64,000 nucleotides of DNA from contig NW_019091429.1 of NCBI RefSeq assembly GCF_001949145.1, forward strand, positions 920,109-984,108. Reading direction: 5' to 3'. Each line of letters begins with the position of its first letter. The stretch's first letter is position 1. Under the pieces are notes generated by a model. That model was given only the letters and a program-made list of their open reading frames with translations. It was not told the origin of the DNA and searched no databases. Source of the DNA: Acanthaster planci. Lineage: Eukaryota > Echinodermata > Asteroidea > Valvatida > Acanthasteridae. Of the stretch, positions 13,301 through 25,300 are shown in pieces. A program made the translations under genes and the position numbers.

Positions 13301-16300
13301 TCAACAGCAGAATAGGCTTCCTGTAATAATATGGAGAGATCTGTAGTACAATCTCTCCAAGGAACAAATCCTGGCTAATGTTCAGAAATGGCAGGCTGCA
13401 CATGGGATACAACTTGTACACACAAGGTTCCTTCAAACACCTTTGAAATCAGTGGTAACAAAGAAACAGGTCTATATTAAATTCAACACATTCTGTTTCT
13501 TACCAGATTTGTGTATAGCAACAATATAACAAGTTTCCAGCACAATGGAAAATGTCCTTCACGCGGGGATCTTTCAAAAAGAAAATGGGTTAGAAAGCAC
13601 CATAGCATGTCACTTAAAAAAGAGCCTGAAATGTTGTCAATATTATTGAGTTCACCCTCAACAGCAGTGCTCCTAATGATTACAGCCCAAGAAAATTAAA
13701 CATACTGATTTAAATCAATGATTAAAAAAAATATTTGATTTAAATCGCAATTTAAATTGGTGATATAAATCAATAAACCCTGTCAAAGAAATCAGGAAAA
13801 ATATGAGTTTCTCAGGCAATTGAGGCGCATATCAAATTAAAGCTTGTTTTATGATTTTTCATGTTATTTTCAAACTTATATTCAATGATTGATGACATTT
13901 GAAGATATTTTTTCCACAAGTCATCCCTAAAAGCAATCATGAAGCTCCTCGCCATTTTTAAAAATCAATGTCTACACTTCTCAAAAAAATACACCATTTT
14001 CAGGCACTGATGTCTTCCAAAGCTCACTTAGAAACAAGCTTGCATTTGGTTTGGTCGCCTAAACCTGTCTTCTACAAATCTTCAAGTTCATGGGCTACAA
14101 AATCCTAGACAGCTTGATACTTACCCCTGCCCAGCCTACATATGCAAATTTCCCATGTGCCTATTACAATTTGCTGAAAAGACTTCATTATGCATATTGC
14201 CCTTTGACCCTCCATAATGCATTGCAGTCCCTCTGCCATGTTCGTCCTTTTCGAAGCGGTGAAAACCACTGGAGCCAAAGTGGGGAAGGATGGGCAGGAG
14301 CGGCTGGGCAGGGGTAAGTATCACTAGGAGTCCCGACCCACTCCACATGCAGGAGGAGTCTCCTGCGTTCACATACCCCTGCCCAGCCTACATATGCAGA
14401 GTGGCACCAAACCCTGGAGGTGGATCGGCAACGGGAGTGTAGTTACTAAAAGAAACATAAACCGGGTGTTGCAAGAGTGAGCACTCACCAGGAGAAGCTC
14501 TTCAGTCAAAGTATCCACCACCCACCCCGGAACAGCACTGGACACTGTCCGGACCACCGAGTGCAGGGTCGCTCTGCCATGGGCTGTTTCGCTCTGCAGA
14601 ACATATTTCAGATAACACTCGGTGAAGGTGGAGGGAGATTTCCAGCAAACCGCCTGGCGGATTTCAGCTAAAGGAACTCCTCTGAAGTACGACCAGGATG
14701 CAGAGGCGGCCCGAACGTTGTGGGCCCCGATGTGAATTCGAGTCTTCTCTTCATGTTTTGCCGGCCGGTCTCGATTACCAAAGTTAATGGTCGAGACCAT
14801 CCAGCCCTTTGACACCGGATGTGACACCGGGTGAAAAGGGTTGCGTCATGGTGATGAAGAGCTAGGAATTAGGTTCTCGGCGATGCTTGGTCCTGGCAAG
14901 ATACCACTTGAGAGTCCAAACCGAATACCATCTCTTGTCAGAGTCGTCTCCTAAAAGTAAGACTATCTCAGGAACGAATATGTCGGGAGGCCAGAAGGTA
15001 GGCGTCTGGATTTTCATCAGGAAACTGATGGTTGGGATAAGACGAACCCTGTGTGGCTCCCAGCGGATGTGACCATCGGCAATTGACAGGGCATGTAGCT
15101 GGCTACCTTGTCTCGATGTAACAACTATGAGGAGTGCCAACTTGATGCTGAGATGCAGGTTAGAAAAATCAAGGGGGGGACTGGCAAGAACTCAAGGAAA
15201 GCTTCCGAGGTCCCAGGACAAGACGAGGCATTTGATATGAGGATGCTTGACAAACATCCCTCGAAAAAGATCGGATAGCAGCATTGTCAGAGAGAGTCGA
15301 GCCATAGCTGAAGCCTGAGTGGACAGCCAAGCAAGGCCGACCAGTAGTTGCGGATGGCGGTAACCTGGAGGCCCGAGTGGAACAGATACATGAAGAAGTC
15401 TTCGACGGGACTCACAGGAGCTCTGATTGGAGAAACATCGTGGTGGTCGCACCCTCTGGTAAATTAAGTCAGCTGATGTAAATCTTGTGAGTGGACAGCC
15501 GTCGACCCCGGGCCGAAATAGACGCAGCATCTGCAGAAGAACCCAACGGCCTGAAGGATCGTTGGACAATATCCAGCGTGGCAAGTGAAGACTCTCCGGT
15601 GATGGTTGGAGGATCTCTTACTTGGGCTGACAGAGGATGTCCTCTCTGACCAGAAGGACCAGTAGTCATCATTCCAAGAGTCTCATCAGTCTTTGAAACC
15701 ACAGTTGACGAGGCCAGAATGGGGCAATGAGGAAGATCCAACATAGCTCCGTTCTATCTTGAACAAGACCCAAGGGATGACGGAGATTGGAGGGAAGGTG
15801 TATGCCAGAGAGCCCAACCAGTCGAACTGTAGGGCATCTGTTGCCCTCGCTCACAGGTGAGAACCTGGAGCAGAACGTCGGAAGGTGGGCATTGTCAGAG
15901 GGAGCAAAGAGGTCAAATTGAGGACTCTCAATCTCCGTGAAAATCTGGCTGACAACATTCGGATAAAGAGTCCACTCTGTCGGTCGGACAGCACCCAAGA
16001 GAGTATGTTGGCTGTGCAGTTGCTGGTTTCCGCTATGTGGACAGCTTGAAGGCTGATCCCCTGATCGATCGTCCACATGAAGAGCTGCCATGCAAGGGCA
16101 AAGGAGTTGAGGAGGGCAAGTGCTACCCTGAATTTGAACCCCACAGAAGACGATTGGTGTTTACCCTTCTTATGTGCAGTGATCCGGCCGAAGAAAGTGA
16201 AGGAAGAACCTGAAAATCTGCGGCATCAGCAGCATGTCCAGAATGCAGGTCATGATCGGCTGAAGCCGGTTGAGCCGCCGGGGAGCTGTGATGGAAGCAC

Positions 16301-19300
16301 CCTGGTCAGATACCCCTAGCCGGTAGCTAGAAGCCGTGGCGATGAGTGGCATTCGAAAACCATGGCGATGCAGCAGGCCAATGGTTTCTGTAGCCGGAAA
16401 TGCGGTCGGTAAAGAGCCCGCATAGTTCCATGATGCCTCTGAATAGGCTGCCCCCAGGACAATGGGACATCAGCCCAAGGCATTGCAACGTCCAAGTCAC
16501 ATCTCAGTGAACCACTGTGGAGTTTGTGTGATGGCTGTAGTTCATGGTGCGTGGCAGCCTTTGTAGCTGGCCCGGGAGGCATGGGGCCATCCTGGTGTGT
16601 AGCCTGGTGAACCATACTAATGAATAGATGTCTTCCATGGTAGGCGCTGGTAGTAAGGTGACCGCCAAAGGACTTCAGAGCACGTGAACTGGGGGTGAAT
16701 GACAGCCGCCCAGACCCAGCTAGTGAGAGATTAGGCTTACTCAATTCGAGTGCAGCGCCACTCTGCACTGTCGTTGACTGCGATGCAATATGGTGGTGAC
16801 AGGGGTATCTAAGCTTTAGTCCAGTGCCTGAAGTGTAGCGTAGCTAACCTTCACTGAACAGGGACCAGTCCTGTCAGCACAACGTGAGGCTGTGCACCGT
16901 GCTGTGCTGTAGACTCGCCTGTGGTGGAAGGAGTGAAGTGCAGTGAATCCCCTATGGAGCCTGTTGCCTGCTTGGAAAGGGTAGACTGGCCCCATTTCCA
17001 AGCGGAAGAAGAACAGCGAGCAGAAGCTGGTGAGGTACTCGGCAGGTGGTGGGCCGTCGCCCCGCGTGCCCTGATGGGCCATCGGTACGCAGGGTCACTC
17101 AGGGATGTGGTTGGTAGCAACGCTCAGCATCTGCAGCATAAAGAAAGAGGAACAGCTCGCTATGCTTTGGTCAATTGTGATCAAAGGTAGTGTTGTGGCA
17201 CAGCACGCTCAACCGGATCAGTAGGCACAGTGTACACGTATACAGAGTGGCTGTCAGAGATCAAGGGTAGTGTTGCGGTAGTTACACGTTCAACCCGATC
17301 AATCCAAGCAGTGGTCGTCAGTGATCTAGGGTAGTGTCGAGGCATAGCACATTCAACCCAATCATGTAGATAAAGGTCCGGGGTAGTGTTGCAGCATAGC
17401 ATGTTCAACCCCGGCCTATTCACTCCACTGGGTCTCTCCCAGTCACGGCCGTTAATTTCGGATAATGCAAAATTGCAACACAAAGGAGCAGGGCAGCCCA
17501 CCAAGCCCGCTCCACGGCCAGACCCATACAGCATTGGGCCGTTAGTATTCGAACACATGCACCACATTGAGGACAAAGGGTTGCCCATGAGCCCCATTCA
17601 TTGGCCATACACAACACACTAAGACTATAGGTCACACCAAAACCTGTAGATAATGCACAGAAAAAAAGGGGCAGAAAAGAACAAAAATACGAAATACAAA
17701 AATAAGCACTCTTACCAATGGATAAGAAATCACTCTTTATTCATTAACAGGAATCAAGTCAAGTCAAAAACACGAAAGGTTACAGAACTCAAAACTCTGA
17801 ATATGACATAAAGACATGTCCGTAAATGATAGGCCCTGAGAAAAGGACAACATGGCGGCGGGACCGCAGTGCACTGTGGAGGGTCATGGGGAAGTATGCA
17901 TAATCAATTCTTTAGCGAACTGTAATAGGCACATGGGAAATTTGCATATGTAGGCTGGGCAGGGGTATGTGAATGCAGGAGACTGCTTTGTTTTAGGACT
18001 GAATCAATTCAAATAATTTACTATTCGAATATTCGATCTTCAATCTGATCGAATATCTGAATATTCGGTCGCACCGACTGGCAGGTTGTTGAAGAACAAA
18101 ATATACACAAAATCAGTAGCAACAACACACACAATTGTACATTTTTATCAATATATCTTCTCACATCTGGGAGTATCTCCAGTCACGATTTAGCAAGATT
18201 TAAGCGATGAACAAGACTTCTGCCCTGTTGAAAATTTCCATTCCTTTTAAATTATTTATTGAATAATATACTGTTTAAATCATAAGATTTCTGACACTTT
18301 ACATTTGAATCTGCTTGAAAAACAAGCCTCCAGAGTGCAATTTTTCTCTTTTGAAGCAAAGATAATTTTCCCTTCCTTTTCATGAATTCTGCATTCAAAT
18401 ATTCAAATTTGAAAAATAATATTTGAATATTCGACAATTGAGCGAAAATTCAGTTATTCGGATATTCAGCACAGCCCTACTTTATTTTGTACAGAATTTG
18501 ATTGGATACAAATTGTGATTTGACCAGTGCAAGCAGTTTCAAGCATATTTACTGGCCTGCAACCCTAGGGAACATAGTTCTGTGCATAGGCTTTTCTGTT
18601 CTGAGAGGCGTTTTTAATATTTATGTAAATTTTATATACCGTAACTGAAAACAAAGGTGCAGGGGACTCTGTACTGTTGGCAAACAGTGAACATTGTTCA
18701 GTACCGGATTGTAGCAAGCACAAACGAAAATCGTCGCCAGAAATTAGCTTTCATTGATTTCCAAAGAACAAGATCCTGTGGTAAAAGTGGATTGTTAAGA
18801 TAAAACAAGACAACGGGGACACTATTCAAGGTAGATATTGACTTTGAAATAGCTTCTTTGGGCACTTACAAAGATGTTCATATGAAAACTCCTAATCACT
18901 GGCCCAACACCGTACACGTTATTGCACGTCGGTGCAGTTTGATTGATCCTGTCTTTTCCTTCCTCCTTGATTGATCGTGCCCAGTATAATGAAAAAATGT
19001 CTGTTATTTTTGAAGCAGCATCTATAGAATTCTGAACTTTGAAAGGAAATAACCCAGTTATTAAAGGTAACCTGTTGAATGACAGATTTTCAAACTGCTC
19101 GATTGTGGTGACAACCGGCCCGACACAAACGATGCATGCATGCAAGGTCAACAAAAAGTCCCAGATAAAATCCCGTTAATAAACTGCTTACCCTTCAGAT
19201 TATGAATGTAGGCTTCTGAAAAACACTTGAAGCCTTTATCAAGCTGTTGCTCTCCACTGCCTTTGGAGCCCTTTTTGACGTTATTTTCACAAACCCAAAG

Positions 19301-22300
19301 ATTATGTTGAACCAATGAAAGGTCCCTTCCATTCACAGCCATCATGACACGTACTGTAAGTCCCCTACAGCCCCGTTTTAAGTTGCCATGAATAAAATTT
19401 GCTTAAATATTAACCCTAACCCCTTAGGGTGTATGTAAAATCATATTGAAAGCGCAGGATATGAGACTGTTAGGGTTAAGAAAGGCCCATTGTGAACCCA
19501 AAATTAACTTACTGAAAACATTTCTTGGAAAGGGATTGGATGTTTGCTAACTGCTATAAACATAAACAGTTCTGAATCAGCAAAGTAGAGAAAACTGAGT
19601 CCAGCAAAATCTATGAAAATGAAGTTGGTTTTGGGTACAAACCAATGTAACATGGATGCCTCTTCCTGGGATGACACCACAGTTTTGCTCATGAATAAAG
19701 AAATACCATTAGCACAAAAACCAAAAAGGCAGAAAAATAACTTTTGAAATAGTGAAACAAAAGTTGAAAATAAGGTTAACTTAGACAAAAAGATGCATTT
19801 TGAAGGTTTGTATTAAAACAAATTGAATGCAACTACCCTTTAACCCTAACAGTCCTCAATCCTCCAATTTCAATATGATTTTACATACACCCAAGGGAGT
19901 TAGGGTTAATCTGTCAAGTACTTACTTTGGGAAAGCTCCATTTTGTGATAACGAAAGTGGTAGGGAAAACTATGCAAATGAGGCTTGTTATCATGAATAC
20001 GTTCTTCACCTGAGCCAATAACAATGCTTCAGTTCTTACAATGGCCCACTTGGACATAAAAATGTTTATCAAGATGGCCACCAAAGACCTAAATACGGCC
20101 AAATTAGAGAGCCTTCAGTAAAATTTCTTTGAGAATGTCAAGAAGATAGTTCTCCCTAGAAAATACCTTTATTCAATGTGAATGAATTTGTTCAACTAAA
20201 CATTTTGTTGGAGAGGACAATTTCAGTGAAATTAAACACTCTGTAGCAAAGTAAGATGTATTTCACTTCACTCCTTTGTGTACGCAAAATCTATTACTAT
20301 GGTATAACAAAACAATTGCAGCCTACTGTGTAGAAGTCAATGGATTTGTTTGTACACCCTGAGGGACAAATGGCATCCGAAGCAAATTGTATAATGTTCA
20401 TGTACATGTGCAGATTCATGTACCATGTACATTGTACTGTACACTGTTTTTAAAAGGTATTTTGCATTTACACATGTACATGTAGTTGTAATTTTACCTA
20501 CCTGATACACATTCGGCATATTTGGAACTTTGTTGATCATCATAATGTCCATATACTGACGATTCAATGTAGAAACCATTTGTTCCATTGTCCTTCAAAA
20601 CACATGAAACAGAAATACATGCATAAGAAACTTAAAGTGCAACCAAAAAAGGCTTCAGCTATTTTGAAATCTACGTTTTGGAGCTGGATTGGCCACCTAA
20701 AAACCAATATACAATGAATTTATCTGTCAAAAATTAACGAGAGAAATACATGTAAGCAGGAAGTTCTTTCCACAACCAAATGGGCTGATTTTGTAAACAC
20801 GTTGGGTCAAAGTTTTGCATTTGTGTTGGGTTGATGATGTAACAGGGAGAAAAGCTCAACAAGCATTGCATGAAGCATATATGAAGATGCATGTAAACTG
20901 GCATTGATGTAGCCCAAATGCATTAAAACGAGGAGTTTTGATGATGTGCAGAAAAAATTGGTCAACATAATTGCAAGATTTGTTCCGAAATGAAGGAGTA
21001 TGAGATATTAAAGGTGAAGCAGAACTTAATTTTTGTGGGATAAATGTAAAATGTGAGAGTGCACTCGTGTTCACATGCTGTGGCAACAGACTATTCATAC
21101 CCCATGGAGAGTAACACAGTCAGCGTACGAGTACCCTGACCTGAATCTTGGACTGAATTGCAGGATACCTTGGACATGTGTACATGTGAAGCTTCTAGAA
21201 AAAAGACAGTATCCCTGCCTGCGTGCTTGTTTGCCGAGTCTACAGTTTTCAATGTGTTGAAGAAAAACAGATAAACCTATATCAGATTCTTCTAGTGAAG
21301 TTAGTGGATTCAGTTCCTATGACAGTAACTATAATTTACGGATGACGGCACGGAACCTGTCAGTGTTGCCGGGCTGCGATTTGTGCTGGTGCTGTAGCCA
21401 TCCCAAACCTGGTGGTGGTCCAGCAGCACAGCACCGTACACCAGCAGCTGCAACACAAGTAGCTTCTAAATTCAAAGTGCTTCTGCAGAGGCTGGATATA
21501 TCTCTCAGACCTCCAAAAATCCTTGGCATATCAATTATCTTCGACAACCAGGAAAGATTAAAATCTACCCTTATTGTTTTTCTGGGAACAATTGACTCAA
21601 CAATTCACTATTGCATGGAAGCCTTGAGACCAACTCTCAGTGCACAAGATTCCTGTCTGAGAAACTACAAACTGCATAAGACCAGGATCGTTTTTTTAAA
21701 GACAAAAACACAACAAATCATGCACTGAACATATTGACTGCCTTGTAGTCACAGGTGTACTGGATTCTGCCACTACGAGTATACTCGTAGGAAATGAAAG
21801 GTTATTGGTCTATAAACTTAATACATTGGCATCACCGAAGAGCACAACAAATACACTGCTGGCAGTGTAGAGGGCGTACATCATTAAATGCTCATGTTCA
21901 AATACACATCTGAAAAGCACCTGTTAAATATGTTTGCATGTGTTCAACGCTTGACAAATGGGAATGACCCTTTGAAATCATGTGCTACAGTCAATGTGTT
22001 AAACTTGATGGATGGAACAGTGAAGTGACAAGAACCACACAAGAACATTGCATTTTGAGCAAACTTCAACTACGAGATTTGCGTGCAAAGACACACCCTG
22101 TTTACAGCTCTATCTCCACATGACATTTTGGGGTCACTGCCATATCATTAATACATAATGAGTGTTTCTAAAATCGGCAAAAAAGGGACTCACAGAAGTC
22201 CTTTTACATTTTAATTTAATTTATTGTTCACACTAAAAAGCAAAGAAATTCAATTTCCACTGGCATTTCTAAAAAGGGCTACATATAAACCATTAAAATT

Positions 22301-25300
22301 AAACCATGACACAGTACAATTACAGGACCAAAGTATGGGAGTATTAAACAGAACTGTAAAAAACAGTAAAGAAACAATGTCTAGCAGCATGGATAATTAC
22401 CTATTCAAAGACCAATTAAACAAGCGGATTGCATTTGAAACAAGAGTTTGGACTTTTTTTTACCATAAATGGGAAAACTTTTCCATTCTTTTAATGGTAA
22501 GTTTGAAAGATGGCCTTGCCACCTGTTGTATAAAGGTTACTATTGGGGAAAGAAGGATTTCCTTTCAATACCTCTTTCGGCCCTTTGATGCTGAAAAAGC
22601 TGCCCATTAGAGTGCTTGTGTACATGTAAATAACTCTACATGTATATGAATGCATTTTTAAAACCTAAATACCCCCCCCAATGTCCATTAAACTACAGGT
22701 TCTGTGTCTCTGACAAAGACAGAACACAGGGCTCCTTGACCTTTTTTTTGTTCTAAAGAAAAGTGCCTTGTTGGCATGTAAATTTCTTTAAAACATTCGT
22801 ATTCACACACACACATATACAGGTTTTAAACAAATAACGGTACCTTAAATGTACCTTAAATTTCACATGACCCGTGATTATGTCATCCTCGCATGTGGAC
22901 AACATTCGTCTAAAGCACTCCTCTTTCAAGATATCTACAAGGTTTGAACCCAATCGCACATGTGTTTTACGAGATACAGTGGTTTGAAGAGTGCACCTTT
23001 AATGTCCCATGACATAATCATCTGATGACATTGTCATGACATGAGGTCAATCTCCGCTTATAAACCTTCCGTTACTAACTATCTGCAAGGTTTTAACCCA
23101 ATCAGACTTAAACAATACAATTGTTTAATTTTCAAACTCCTGAGTATATGCCCTATGGTGCGGTGCCTGTGTTACAGGCAGATATTACACATCCACACAC
23201 AGGTAAAATGTCATTAATTTGTAACACATCTAGAGAGTAAATATCCCTTGTCAAGGTAAAATTGCAGTAAATTCGCGGAAATGCCCCTTACACCTGTAAA
23301 AGACAAAATTTCGAACGATCTTTTCACTAGAATTATTGTGGATCGCACACGAACGAGTGCCCTCTTTTGACATGAATAGGCCGCGCAATTCAGCAACATG
23401 TGCCCGTACATTTTTCTCTCCAATCCCGTTTGTACGATGTCATCCCATTGAATATCGAAATGCTGAAGCCAGTTACATTTTTGACAAAGTCAAATCTCTT
23501 TAGTTGTGCTTTATTCACTCATCTGCGATGAAATAAGGATACCTTACCACTGGCTGCATGGAATGTAAGATGCATTGTTGAGGAAATGTCTTGCCCAAAA
23601 AAATTACAAATGAACAAAGTTTCATTTTTTGGTAAACCTGACCAAAATGGAGCACAGTATTTGAACAGAGAGAAAAGGGTATAAACACTTTTTCTCAGGG
23701 GAAGCCAGATACACCGGTACTTTCATCTTGGACTGATTTTTGTCCTGTCAAAAAAAAAAGAACAAAGAAAAGGTCACTGAGCTGTCATTGTGATGTAGAG
23801 CAGGCTTTATCGTAACTCAGTAGAGCTTTATTTCCCAGAATTTTTCCCACCTGAAACCAACCCACAGGTAGCCATCTGACTCCTTATAATAACTCCTCAA
23901 TTTGCAAAGCTACATATTTCACATTTTGTCTTCAATGGCCAGGAAGTTGGAACTCTTTAACGATGAGATCTGGAATAAATACCTAAAGACAGGACAGATC
24001 AGGCACAAAAGGCCAGACTATAACCGTAGCTGGAGAAATTATAGCAGACAATGGCCTAAAGGGAAAGTTCACAGAACTGTACATTTCCAAGCAACTGAAA
24101 GCACTGAGGGAGAAATGTATGAAATTGAATAAATCACTGCCCCCTTTGCATTCAAGAAATTTTCTTTGATGAATTATTTCTAATTTTTGAGAAAGAGCCA
24201 TCTCCAAAACAAATGACACATCATCAATTACTGTTGTGGAGGCTTGTCCAAAAAGGCTGACGCTAATGTTTGCACTCACTGAAGAGTTAATCCCCTAGAT
24301 GAACCTGGCAAACGGATGCGATTTTAGATGAGTTGCGAGTAGAAGCCGTGGAAAATGAAGTATCCAAAACTCAGTTACTTTGATTTATATGACATAAAGA
24401 GAAAAAACTGTTGATGTTGGCATTAGGCTATTTACAGATGATTTCCGCAATGGAAATAAGTTAATTTAACTGTTCTGCGTTATCCCTACTATTTCCACTT
24501 TTGGGAATCTTGGAGTTTGCTTTCCTTCAATTTATTGTTTGTGATAATAATCTGTGGAATAGTAAATAAATCAAATCACACTATTTAATTTCTTCCTTCG
24601 ATAAAGCAAAAGGAATCCCAGCAGGTATTCCATTCATTTCATGAAGACCTTATTAGAAAACTGTAAACTCAACAATTTAATTCAGAATTTGACTGGCTTT
24701 TAAATTGGGGTATGAAATCAACATACATAAAATAAAAAAGCACCGATAAAAAAATGCTTGTTCAAATCACTGAACCCTTCGTTTAATGTTTATTTAATCC
24801 CAAATCAACAACAAAAAATTGTTTTTATACCACAACGGTACAGAACAAACAGTGCAAACATTTTTGCAAACACAGCTGAAGTGGGCGCTATGCATAAGTA
24901 GCGCCCTCTTTCAGACTCTGCTCCCGTTTTTGACCATTTTGGTGAATTCTTCGGCTTAGATCTTTTCAACCTAGTTTTCTGTATTTGGAGATGATGTTCA
25001 AACATGTTTGAAATAGTTTTGGGAATTTGGACCCTTTATTGTCCCGATATCTACTGATGTCATGGTTAAATATGGTTTTAAACCATTGTGGACGGGCTAC
25101 CTTGCCTCACCGCAAAAGATTTTTAGTGGCTTAATTATTCATTTCAAAGTTTATTAAATGTCAACCAAATTTACCAAAATGAGTAAAATACAATTAAATT
25201 AGTTAATCCCTGTTTTACACAGACGAGACAGGTCGGCCAATTCCAAATGTATAGATCAATGCAAGTAGGCTTTAACAGATCAAACCCCAGCCCTAATGTG

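Larger units (their letters stand above)
14115..17985 (-). mobile_element. DIRS-type retrotransposon copy 1 (subfamily A), with both ends
   Basis: This is the most complete copy. The outer inverted repeats at about 14124-14250 and 17838-17970 match over about 130 bp (CCTGCCCAGCCTACATATGC and its complement). The internal complementary region is at 14302-14397. On the minus strand the order is leader with tandem units (17410-17170), gag-like (about 17120-16170), RNase H (16144-15680), then tyrosine recombinase (15584-14369). The reverse-transcriptase palm is deleted at about 16150 and frames are broken. There is no target duplication, as known for DIRS. A hAT-like element abuts the right end. 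Confidence 0.88.

Noticed and set aside
20380-20490. TACATGTA-rich stretch as a regulatory site
   Set aside because: TACATGTA and ACATGTAC strings are scattered throughout the window and look like a genome-wide compositional feature.
21342-21728. 128-codon plus-strand frame as a host gene
   Set aside because: No recognisable domain, splice context or repeat family could be shown; left as unassigned intron.
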